The notes: generated by a model from the sequence alone, not told the origin. Numbered from the stretch's first letter, positions 1 to 6,243 are shown. The stretch: DNA of 6,418 nucleotides from SD8 sp035528475 (GCA_035528475.1 DATKYO010000109.1:1-6418), one strand, 5' to 3'. Numbers and translations are program-made.

Positions 1-20
1 TTTCCTGTTCAGTCACCATG
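1..20 (-). CDS. possible 5' end of a divergent gene (six codons visible)
   Basis: On the minus strand an ATG (complement of 18-20) opens a frame reading M-V-T-E-Q-E before the window ends. A GGAGGTG ribosome-site match (complement of 31-37) lies 10 bases ahead of it, a slightly long but usable spacing. Nothing can be said about the product. The competing reading is the 3' end of a plus-strand gene: from position 3 the plus strand is open until TAA at 45-47. The strong ribosome-site match makes the divergent start a little more likely, but both rest on very little sequence. Confidence 0.22.
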
Positions 21-109
21 CAACAGACTGCACCTCCAGAAAATTAAATGCTCTCCCTGCATGGGGTGAAGATGACGATCGGGAGCACCGTGGACCAGTC
101 TCATGCGGG

Positions 110-117
110 AATATAAA
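110..117 (+). promoter_or_regulatory. candidate TATA box for the TIR gene
   Basis: AATATAAA resembles an archaeal TATA box. Transcription would then begin roughly 25 bases downstream, near 135-143, shortly before the ribosome site at 152. A second AT-rich stretch at 121-129 (ATTATAATT) is an alternative. A further TATA-like stretch near 173-181 could drive a nearly leaderless transcript starting just before ATG 208. Assignment is by pattern and distance only. Confidence 0.35.
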
Positions 118-151
118 CGGATTATAATTATTGTTGTATTACAAAGAGAAT

Positions 152-158
152 AGGAGGT
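152..158 (+). promoter_or_regulatory. strong ribosome binding site ahead of the TTG mini-ORF
   Basis: AGGAGGT is a full Shine-Dalgarno match. It is too far (49 and 76 bases) to serve the two ATG candidates of the TIR gene at 208 and 235 directly, and the TIR frame is closed by TGA at 193-195. The only well-spaced initiator is TTG at 164, five bases downstream. The site therefore points to the mini-ORF or to translation that reaches the TIR gene by coupling. Confidence 0.5.
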
Positions 159-163
159 CTGGG

Positions 164-235
164 TTGTCTGGAATATTTATGTCAGTAGTCATTGACTCAA
201 AAAATATATGTTCCCCATTATCCAGAGTAGTGTAA
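164..235 (+). CDS. candidate 23-codon leader ORF coupled to the TIR gene
   Basis: A TTG codon five bases after a full Shine-Dalgarno match opens a frame of 23 codons that ends in TAA at 233-235. The last base of that stop is the first base of ATG 235, giving a TAATG overlap of the kind used for translational coupling. The predicted peptide begins M-S-G-I-F-M-S-V-V and ends S-R-V-V; it has no recognisable domain, and an internal in-frame ATG lies at 179. It may be a leader whose translation delivers ribosomes to the TIR gene, a small functional peptide, or chance. The ribosome site and overlap are seen directly; translation and coupling are inferred. Confidence 0.3.
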   Translation: MSGIFMSVVIDSKNICSPLSRVV

Positions 236-1389
236 TGAATCAGAGACCTGATGGAAAAATCTTCATCAGCTATGCCAGCGAGGACAGCGAAGTTGCCTCG
301 CAGGTATGTTCATTTCTCGAGGATCATCAGATATCTTGCTGGATAGCCCCTCGCGATATTCTCCCCGGGAAGGATTATGCGGAAGCAATAATTGAGGGTA
401 TAGATGAATGCCGGTTTATGGTCCTTATTTTTTCCTCCTGGGCAAACGAATCCCCGCATATTTTGCGTGAAGTTGAACGAGCGGTAAATAAAAAGAAATG
501 TTTAATCCCGTTTCGTATCGAAAATGTCGAGCCCACGAAAAGCCTGCAATATTATATTGGTGTTCCCCACTGGCTCAATGCCTTTCCACTGGCCACAGAG
601 AACTATCTAGATAGGTTGCTTTCCGTGATACACGAGTATCAGAAAGCCGAAGAACAAAATCGGGAGCCGGAAAGGATATTTACTCCCACCCCTGGCAATA
701 TGGAAAAAAAGACAGTCCCGGGAACCAAAAGAAAGATACCTGCTGCAGCAATTTTCATTCCTTTGGTAGTTATTATCCTGGCTGTGGTGCTGATCGGATA
801 TCCACTCCTTGCCGGTATTCCTCCTGCCGGTCCGGATGCAGCAGCCGCGTTACCGGAAGGAAATGGGGGACTTCAAAATACAACTTCCATTCCTTCCCCG
901 ACCACTGCCCCAACATCCAAAACTCCTGTTTTTCCGGTCTATGCAGATCAGGTCATCGATATGGAAGTGAGTGGTGATTACGTCTATAACAGGGGGAATA
1001 TCATTTCCATTACGGGCCATAACTATGCTACAAATAAAACGTATCTTTATCTGACAGGGACAGGCTCATCGGAGGGGATACGCCTGGATAATCCAAACAT
1101 ATCTGTCGAACAGGGAAATGAAGAATCTTTTACCGTTGCCCCGGTAAAGGAGGATAATACATGGGTATATACGTGGGATACTTCCACCTCGGGTCTCCCC
1201 ACCGATATGTACATGATAGTGGCATCCGCCGATCCTCTCCCCTATTCCCTCCGGGTTTTCAAGGGATACGATGAACAGAAGATCCTCCTGAAGGCCCCTT
1301 ATATTCCTCCTACTCTTGACCCGAAGCATAGCGGATATTCCGACTCCTCTTCAGATAGCAGCGATTCAGGGTCCGGAGCCGGATTCTAG
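235..1389 (+). CDS. membrane-anchored TIR-domain protein with S-layer-type ectodomain
   Basis: This 384-residue protein has three parts (numbering from ATG 235). Residues about 7-115 form a TIR_2-type domain: it opens with KIFISYASEDSE, continues with CWIAPRDILPGKDYAEAI, carries REVERA in the position of the catalytic glutamate helix (E79 is the likely NAD-cleaving residue) and ends with PHWLNAF. Basic residues (KRK) precede one hydrophobic helix at about 168-195, which predicts the TIR domain inside the cell. A Pro/Thr-rich spacer (196-231) leads to an outer domain (about 237-341) with GDYVYNRGNIISITGHN, YLYLTGTG and WVYTWDTS, resembling the repeat of Methanomicrobiales S-layer-type glycoproteins. 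Sequons lie at N215, N267 and N288; the C-terminus is Ser/Asp-rich. TIR domains of this kind act as NADases or nucleotide-signal synthases in prokaryotic immunity, but activity here is inferred. ATG 208 would add nine residues; neither ATG has its own ribosome site, and 235 is preferred for the TAATG overlap. Confidence 0.88.
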   Translation: MNQRPDGKIFISYASEDSEVASQVCSFLEDHQISCWIAPRDILPGKDYAEAIIEGIDECRFMVLIFSSWANESPHILREVERAVNKKKCLIPFRIENVEPTKSLQYYIGVPHWLNAFPLATENYLDRLLSVIHEYQKAEEQNREPERIFTPTPGNMEKKTVPGTKRKIPAAAIFIPLVVIILAVVLIGYPLLAGIPPAGPDAAAALPEGNGGLQNTTSIPSPTTAPTSKTPVFPVYADQVIDMEVSGDYVYNRGNIISITGHNYATNKTYLYLTGTGSSEGIRLDNPNISVEQGNEESFTVAPVKEDNTWVYTWDTSTSGLPTDMYMIVASADPLPYSLRVFKGYDEQKILLKAPYIPPTLDPKHSGYSDSSSDSSDSGSGAGF

Positions 1390-1396
1390 TTTTTTT
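1390..1396 (+). terminator. T-run after the TIR gene, possible archaeal terminator
   Basis: Seven T residues follow directly after the TAG stop of the TIR gene. Archaeal RNA polymerase often terminates at U-runs without a hairpin, and no clear stem is seen upstream. The run is short, so read-through into the next gene is plausible and the two genes could still be partly co-transcribed. Confidence 0.3.
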
Positions 1397-1431
1397 CCCT
1401 TTAAGACATCGTCAAGATCGTTTCATATCAA

Positions 1432-1440
1432 TTTAATATA
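1432..1440 (+). promoter_or_regulatory. candidate TATA box for the beta-helix gene
   Basis: TTTAATATA lies 46 bases before the GTG start, preceded by an A-rich stretch (ATCAA) that partly fits a BRE. Transcription would start near 1458-1462, just ahead of the ribosome site, so the untranslated leader would be very short. If active, the second gene has its own promoter and need not depend on the TIR transcript. Confidence 0.4.
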
Positions 1441-1462
1441 TCACGCAGATATTGTCATTTAT

Positions 1463-1470
1463 AGGAGGAT
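1463..1470 (+). promoter_or_regulatory. ribosome binding site fixing the GTG start at 1478
   Basis: AGGAGGAT is seven bases upstream of GTG 1478 and decides the start of the beta-helix protein. The frame is open further upstream to at least 1316, but that extension overlaps the TIR gene and lacks a ribosome site. From GTG 1478 the protein begins directly with a signal peptide. Confidence 0.75.
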
Positions 1471-1477
1471 ATCGGTT

Positions 1478-4400
1478 GTGAATCACTCCATCGGTAGGCT
1501 ATCCTTTGTTTCTGTTCCTATTATTCTTGGAATAATCTGTATCGCCTGTTGCACGTGTCCTGTTATCGGCAGTGAGATCTCTTCTAAAGACATCCCGTCT
1601 ATCGAAGGGCCCGTCGTCATCACCGAGCCGGGGACGTATACAATCGAAGGGGACATCTCTTTTGAGACCTCCGGAAGTTGCATCGTCATTGAAGCGTCCG
1701 ATGTGATAATCGAGGGAGGGAGACACGAAATCCGGGGAAACGGAAGGGTTCCAGGCAGCAAAGGAATTTATATTGCGGCCGGCTGCGAGAGGGTCACTGT
1801 CCGGGAAGTGAAATTGACCGGATTGAACTGGGGGATCGCATGTGTTGATTCGAATTCCGGTGAATTGTCGTACATTAATGCTTCCGACAACAGTTGCGGA
1901 ATTCAACTGGAGGGTTCTCATTCAATCGTCCTGGATCACTGCACCCTGAAATCCAACGACCACGGTGTCGTCCTCATGGCTCAAAGCACCGGGAACCGGA
2001 TTGAAAATTCACTATTCCAGGGTAAAATGTACCAAAACGTATTGGGAAGCTCAGCCATCGCAATCGAATATTCAGATTCCAATTCCATTACCGGCTCACA
2101 TTTTCTCTTAAATTTTTATGGGATTGAATTGTGTGACGCCAAAGAAAACGAAATATCCGAAAATATAATCGAAATGAATGAGGATTCCGGCATTATTCTC
2201 GTTGGTGAAAGCGATTCAAATTCTCTTCATGGCAATGTAATCAGGGACAATCTTGACGGGATATCGTTCTCCTATCATGATGAAGAGAGGCTGGTGACAC
2301 CCGGTAATAATCATATTTTTGATAATTTTTTCCGGAACAACGTGAATGTATACTTTGAAGGGACAATCAAGCAAAATACCTGGAATATTGCGAAGGGGGA
2401 TGGTGAAAATATCGCAGGCGGACCGTCCCTCGGGGGAAATTTCTGGGGAGGGACGAACAACCAGGGGTACTCGGAAGTGACTCCCGACACTGATGGAGAC
2501 GGTTTTTGTGATTCTCCTTTCCAGTTGGCCCCTGACAATACGGACTTTCTCCCCCTGGTACTTTACGCAACTCCCATCACCACAGTCCCGACAACCATCC
2601 CCGTGACCCCATCCGGCGAAATTGGTATTATTTCGGGTCCGACAATTATCGACACCCCGGGAACGTACCGCCTGGAAGGGAATATTTCAGTTACAGGGAC
2701 CAACCCCGCCATCGAGATTGTATGTTCTGATGTCATAATCGACGGGGAAAAGATGAACATCTATGGACCGGGAGCGGATTTAGAGGGTGCTTTCGGTATT
2801 TACATACATCGATCTCCATCTCGTGTTACAATCCGCAACCTACACATACAGGGGTTTTATGCAGCGATTGTTGCCGAGGGTATGGACGGATTCCAGATCG
2901 ACCATATTAAGGCATCAGGGAATTCCTATGGCAAATACCTGACAGCCACTCAAAACGGTGTTGTAGAGTATTGTACTTTAACGGAGAGCACCTGGGAAGG
3001 ATTAATCATAAATACAGGAAGTAGCGAGATCGTCGTCAGGAAGAACGAATTCCTCGAAAATGGGGGGAACGGAATCGGGCTCTCTGGATCCAGAGATATC
3101 ACAATTGACGAGGATAACATTATCCAGGGGAATAAAGGAGGTATCTGGCTTGAAAATTCATGGAACAACCTCATCACTGGAAATTCCATTTCCGCAAACC
3201 ATCATCAGGGAATTTGCCTCTCGAGTTCGAATGAGAACACGATTGATGGGAATAGAATCACTGACAACAATTACTGCGGAATTCTCCTGCAATCCCTGGG
3301 AGAAGGATTCCCCGGTTCAGGAGACAACCTGGTTTATAACAACTACTTCTTAAATACTGTCAATCTCATTTTCCACGTCAACAATACAAATTACAACAGC
3401 TGGAACATAGAGAGGAGAGATGGCAGGAATATTGTCGGAGGACCGGTAATTGGAGGCAACTACTACGGCACTCCTGCAGGCGACGGGTTCAGCCAGGCTG
3501 TTTCCGATAACGACAGGGACGGCATTTGCGACCAGATAAACATACTCTACGAGGGCAATATTGACTACCTCCCGCTGAAGGATCCGGGCTCGCCCCTTCC
3601 CACCGCCACTCCAACCTCCGGATCCGTGATTCCTGTATTCGGACCAATGGTGATCGACACGCCGGGCACCTATGTGCTCCAGAATGATCTCACTGGCATA
3701 ACCGAAGACAACTGTATCGATATCCGGGCATCAAATGTCGTTTTCGACGGCGCACGAAAGACCATCGGAGGGATCAGCGGTGAGGAGAGCTCCGGAATCA
3801 GGGTTGAACCTGGTGTTTCCGGAATTACTATAAAGGATATTAAAGTGACCGGATGGGAATGGGGAGTGTACCTCCTCGAAGCGAGAGATTCCAGGATTGA
3901 GTTTGTGAATGCATCTTCGTGCCTCTCATCCGGAGTCCGGATCGAGGGATGTACCGGTATCGAATTGAACCATTGCACCGGTAGTTCAAATGATGGCAAT
4001 GGAATCGCCGTGCTCGGTTCCAGGAATACCAGGATTTCATCCTGCCTGGTCGATCAAAATTACGCTGCTGGAATATTGAGTAAACAATCGGAATATACAT
4101 CAATCACTGATGGAACACTCTCAAAAAACAACGATATCGGATTATTTCTAAGTTCTGATTCATATGATCAGATTTATGACTCCAGTTTTTTGGAGAACAA
4201 AAATTCCGGGATGGTTCTCACGAGCATAGGAAACTGTACGATATCCGGTAACCATATTTGTGAAAACCTTCAATTTGGTGTGTGGTTGCAACCCAGGGAA
4301 AGTACTGGAGACGAGATCGTCCCCAGTTCCGACAACCTGATTTTTAACAATTATTTCATGAATGGAAAAAATGTCGGGGATTACGGGTTTTTAGAGGCAA

Positions 4401-6109
4401 ACCGATGGAATATCGCGCCGAAATCCGGAAAGAACATTATCGTCGGGGATAAACTTGGAGGCAATTTCTGGGGACAGCCGGACGGACTCGGATTCTCTCA
4501 AATTACTCCCGATCACGATGGAGACGGATTCTGTGACGGGGCCATTACAATAGCGAAGGAGAATGTTGACTTTTATCCATTAGCAGGTGTGTCCGTCTCT
4601 CCAACCCCCACCACAGCCCCAAACTGGCAAACGGTATCGATTTCAGGTCCGGTTGTCATCAGTTCGCCCGGACTCTATATCCTTGAAAATGATATACCCA
4701 GCTGTGACAGGGATGCCTGCATTGAGATTACAATTTCGGATGTCGTACTTGAGGGACAGAAGCACCTCATCTCAGGATTGATGATCGAAGACTCAATGGG
4801 TATCAAAGTGGCTAAAAACTTGAAAAATATCACTATCCAGAATGTCAAGGTCACAAACTGGCACCGGGGTATTTATATTGATAATTCAATGAATTGTGCA
4901 ATCCGCTATATCAACGCATCATATAATTCACTGGGAATACAGGGTTGGGGAGCGTCCGGCAATGAATTTTCGCACATAACGGCGAGTAATAATATAGACG
5001 GCGGAATATTCCTGATGGCCGAAAGCAATTCAAATACTATTGAAGATTCTCTTTTCATTAATCAGGAGACAGCGATCTTCATTGGAAGCTGCAATGACAA
5101 TATCATCCAGGATAATCAATGCGAAGGGAATCTTATGGGTGTTGCGCTGCACAATTCCCATGGAAATGTAATTTCGGGAAATAGCCTGAAAAACAACGAA
5201 TGGTTTGGAATCATGATTAGTTCTTCAAAGAATAACATATGCCATGGTAATTACATTGAGCACAATACAATAGCAGGCATATCCTTAGAAGAAGACAGCG
5301 ATCTCGGTCTGGAAGCTTCCAATGAAAACAGCATATACGACAATTATTTCATGAATACGAAAAATGTGGTGTTTTTCGGCACGATTTTGCATAATAACTG
5401 GAATATCCCAGAGACTTCAGGGAGGAATATTGTCGGGAGGAACAGCATCGGAGGCAATTTCTGGGGGCAGCCGGACGGGAAAGGTTTCTCGCAGCAGGGC
5501 AGGGATGCCGACGGCGACGGATTTGTGGATGAGAAATACACCATCGCAGCAAATAATATTGATAACCTCCCCCTTATGGGTTACATAAGCCCGACCCAGA
5601 CTGTCACTCTGACTCCGGTCCCGACCACAACACCCACATCCACTCCTCTACCGACCACGCTCCCCAGTCCATCGCCGACTCAGACGGTATCTCCCACTCC
5701 AACTCCAGACCAGACATCAAGTCCAACACCTACTCTTACTCCCGCTCCAACAGCAACACCAGACCAAACGCCTGATGATTCGTTCATCCCGAACCATGAC
5801 GACGCACTCAACAGGATCGGGACTGAAACGGTCCAGGATGTTGATTTGCACCAGCAGAACCTTGCAAATTATGGCTCGTCCATTATGGCAACGCATACCA
5901 GAAACCTGGAGAACCTGGATCAATTCGTTGTGATGCGTATTGAACCGAGGATCTCAGAAAAAAGTGATTATTTGCCAATAGCAACCGGACAGAACGCCTT
6001 TTCTGGACTTTCATGGAACGGGCCGAAAAGGGGTTATACGCTCAGCGGCATCCAGAGAATTTCCTCCCTGAATTTTGTTGGGGGAATTATGATGATGATG
6101 ATGTGGTGA
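1478..6109 (+). CDS. giant secreted NosD-like right-handed beta-helix surface protein, four tandem modules
   Basis: The 1543-residue product starts at GTG (valine codon read as Met). Residues 1-32 form a signal peptide: a short basic region, then a hydrophobic core rich in Ile and Cys, likely cut near VIG-S. Four modules follow at 44-360, 387-700, 722-1035 and 1057-1366. Each opens with a GPVVI-PGTY motif, runs through PbH1-type rungs rich in N-x-I and G-I-x-L, then reads IGGNFWG and D-x-D-x-D-G-x-x-D, and ends in D-x-LPL. This matches NosD/CASH-type parallel beta-helix proteins of methanogens, generally extracellular carbohydrate-binding or adhesive proteins. Pro/Thr linkers join the modules; a 62-residue Thr/Pro stalk (1371-1432) and a 111-residue unrecognised tail follow. 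No PGF-CTERM-like sorting signal or C-terminal membrane helix with a basic tail is seen, so the surface anchor is unclear. A polysaccharide lyase or a structural surface protein are alternatives; no catalytic site could be identified. Confidence 0.9.
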   Translation: MNHSIGRLSFVSVPIILGIICIACCTCPVIGSEISSKDIPSIEGPVVITEPGTYTIEGDISFETSGSCIVIEASDVIIEGGRHEIRGNGRVPGSKGIYIAAGCERVTVREVKLTGLNWGIACVDSNSGELSYINASDNSCGIQLEGSHSIVLDHCTLKSNDHGVVLMAQSTGNRIENSLFQGKMYQNVLGSSAIAIEYSDSNSITGSHFLLNFYGIELCDAKENEISENIIEMNEDSGIILVGESDSNSLHGNVIRDNLDGISFSYHDEERLVTPGNNHIFDNFFRNNVNVYFEGTIKQNTWNIAKGDGENIAGGPSLGGNFWGGTNNQGYSEVTPDTDGDGFCDSPFQLAPDNTDFLPLVLYATPITTVPTTIPVTPSGEIGIISGPTIIDTPGTYRLEGNISVTGTNPAIEIVCSDVIIDGEKMNIYGPGADLEGAFGIYIHRSPSRVTIRNLHIQGFYAAIVAEGMDGFQIDHIKASGNSYGKYLTATQNGVVEYCTLTESTWEGLIINTGSSEIVVRKNEFLENGGNGIGLSGSRDITIDEDNIIQGNKGGIWLENSWNNLITGNSISANHHQGICLSSSNENTIDGNRITDNNYCGILLQSLGEGFPGSGDNLVYNNYFLNTVNLIFHVNNTNYNSWNIERRDGRNIVGGPVIGGNYYGTPAGDGFSQAVSDNDRDGICDQINILYEGNIDYLPLKDPGSPLPTATPTSGSVIPVFGPMVIDTPGTYVLQNDLTGITEDNCIDIRASNVVFDGARKTIGGISGEESSGIRVEPGVSGITIKDIKVTGWEWGVYLLEARDSRIEFVNASSCLSSGVRIEGCTGIELNHCTGSSNDGNGIAVLGSRNTRISSCLVDQNYAAGILSKQSEYTSITDGTLSKNNDIGLFLSSDSYDQIYDSSFLENKNSGMVLTSIGNCTISGNHICENLQFGVWLQPRESTGDEIVPSSDNLIFNNYFMNGKNVGDYGFLEANRWNIAPKSGKNIIVGDKLGGNFWGQPDGLGFSQITPDHDGDGFCDGAITIAKENVDFYPLAGVSVSPTPTTAPNWQTVSISGPVVISSPGLYILENDIPSCDRDACIEITISDVVLEGQKHLISGLMIEDSMGIKVAKNLKNITIQNVKVTNWHRGIYIDNSMNCAIRYINASYNSLGIQGWGASGNEFSHITASNNIDGGIFLMAESNSNTIEDSLFINQETAIFIGSCNDNIIQDNQCEGNLMGVALHNSHGNVISGNSLKNNEWFGIMISSSKNNICHGNYIEHNTIAGISLEEDSDLGLEASNENSIYDNYFMNTKNVVFFGTILHNNWNIPETSGRNIVGRNSIGGNFWGQPDGKGFSQQGRDADGDGFVDEKYTIAANNIDNLPLMGYISPTQTVTLTPVPTTTPTSTPLPTTLPSPSPTQTVSPTPTPDQTSSPTPTLTPAPTATPDQTPDDSFIPNHDDALNRIGTETVQDVDLHQQNLANYGSSIMATHTRNLENLDQFVVMRIEPRISEKSDYLPIATGQNAFSGLSWNGPKRGYTLSGIQRISSLNFVGGIMMMMMW
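1607..2557 (+). repeat. beta-helix module 1 (residues 44-360)
   Basis: This module has 317 residues, opening with GPVVITEPGTYTIEGDI and closing with FLPL. Its calcium-loop-like segment uses D337, D339, D341 and D345 with Cys at 344. Its NFWG block is followed by G-T-N-N-Q instead of the Q-P-D-G shared by modules 3 and 4, which suggests it diverged earlier. Confidence 0.85.
2636..3577 (+). repeat. beta-helix module 2 (residues 387-700)
   Basis: This module has 314 residues, opening with GPTIIDTPGTYRLEGNI and closing with YLPL. The calcium-loop-like segment uses D677, D679, D681 and D685, with Arg instead of Gly at 680. The aromatic block reads NYYGTPAG rather than NFWG. A 26-residue Thr/Pro linker separates it from module 1. 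Confidence 0.85.
3641..4582 (+). repeat. beta-helix module 3 (residues 722-1035)
   Basis: This module has 314 residues, opening with GPMVIDTPGTYVLQNDL and closing with FYPL. The calcium-loop-like segment uses D1012, D1014, D1016 and D1020. It starts exactly 1005 bases after module 2. Its final part (NFWGQPDG then GFSQ) is almost the same as in module 4, at DNA level as well. Confidence 0.85.
4646..5575 (+). repeat. beta-helix module 4 (residues 1057-1366)
   Basis: This module has 310 residues, opening with GPVVISSPGLYILENDI and closing with NLPL. It starts exactly 1005 bases after module 3. The calcium-loop-like segment uses D1343, D1345, D1347 and D1351 and has Val where modules 1-3 have Cys. 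It is the closest relative of module 3. Confidence 0.85.
5588..5773 (+). other. region coding for a Thr/Pro-rich stalk (residues 1371-1432)
   Basis: About 62 residues are almost entirely Thr, Pro and Ser with occasional Gln, Asp, Val, Ala and Leu, and the stretch TPDQT occurs twice. Such stretches in archaeal surface proteins are commonly extended, O-glycosylated spacers that cross or stand clear of the S-layer. The coding DNA is C-rich and repetitive (CCGAC, CCAAC, CCACTCC variants), so length changes by slippage are plausible. Confidence 0.75.
6089..6103 (+). repeat. (ATG)5 trinucleotide repeat at the gene end
   Basis: Five tandem ATG codons are followed by TGG and the TGA stop, so the protein ends in five methionines and a tryptophan. 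Gain or loss of whole units keeps the frame. With the preceding VGGI the end is hydrophobic, but too short for a membrane helix and without basic residues. Confidence 0.9.
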
Positions 6110-6218
6110 GATTCCTCCATCATATTTCATTCGCATGTGAGAATCCGGTCTTTCCCCAAAAAAATCTGTATGTAGTAACCAATTATCAAGAGAAATTATT
6201 CATTTCTATCTGGCATAT

Positions 6219-6232
6219 GTGAATTAATTCAC
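6219..6232 (+). promoter_or_regulatory. 14-bp perfect palindrome, candidate operator ahead of the flavin-reductase gene
   Basis: GTGAATTAATTCAC is its own reverse complement over all 14 bases and lies 47 bases before the ATG at 6280, directly beside a TATA-like stretch. This is the size and placement of a binding site for a dimeric regulator. It is too short and AT-rich for a stable RNA hairpin terminator. The regulator is unknown. Confidence 0.4.
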
Positions 6233-6243
6233 TATTTTTATTG
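6233..6243 (+). promoter_or_regulatory. T-rich element: TATA box of the downstream gene or terminator of the beta-helix gene
   Basis: The stretch TATTTTTATTG lies 37 bases before the flavin-reductase start codon. As a TATA-like box it would put transcription start near 6262, just before the ribosome site. As a T-run it could instead end the beta-helix transcript, being the first run of five T residues after that gene. The sequence does not decide between the two. Confidence 0.3.

Noticed and set aside
48..116. 22-residue plus-strand frame directly after TAA 45-47
   Set aside because: It has no ribosome site and no recognisable sequence, and its end runs into the TATA-like box; most likely chance.
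208..234. Upstream ATG at 208 as start of the TIR protein
   Set aside because: It adds nine residues outside the TIR domain and has no ribosome site of its own. ATG 235 has the stop-start overlap and still leaves the whole TIR domain. The alternative is not excluded if the transcript is leaderless.
1066..1329. Minus-strand open frame inside the TIR gene
   Set aside because: It is antisense to the surface-domain coding region, with no domain pattern or ribosome site noted; a shadow frame.
235..1389. Thoeris defence system
   Set aside because: A TIR protein alone is not enough; no ThsA-like NAD-binding effector is present, and the neighbour is a secreted beta-helix protein.
1316..1477. Upstream extension of the beta-helix frame overlapping the TIR gene
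   Set aside because: It has no ribosome site, lies over the end of the TIR gene in another frame, and would bury the signal peptide. GTG 1478 has a well-placed AGGAGGAT.
1478..1575. Lipoprotein signal (lipobox) at the cysteine cluster of the signal peptide
   Set aside because: The cysteines at 21, 24, 25 and 27 do not fit the usual L-A/S-G/A-C spacing; an ordinary signal peptide fits better.
2311..5552. Several minus-strand open frames of 65-109 codons inside the beta-helix gene
   Set aside because: They lie antisense to the repeated modules; some recur at the same place in different modules (for example 2311-2538 and 5344-5544), as expected when a repeated coding segment casts the same shadow.
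1607..5575. CRISPR-like array from the regular repeats
   Set aside because: The repeats are protein-coding modules of about 1 kb in one continuous frame, with no short repeats separated by unique spacers.
6106..6146. Direct repeat GTGAGATTCC / GTGAGAATCC after the beta-helix gene
   Set aside because: It is only ten bases with one mismatch and no link to a gene end or mobile element; probably chance.
6013..6222. Plus-strand frame overlapping the end of the beta-helix gene
   Set aside because: It is a shifted reading of the tail with a run of aspartates from the ATG repeat and no ribosome site. It was considered as a frameshifted C-terminus but contains no sorting signal or membrane helix.
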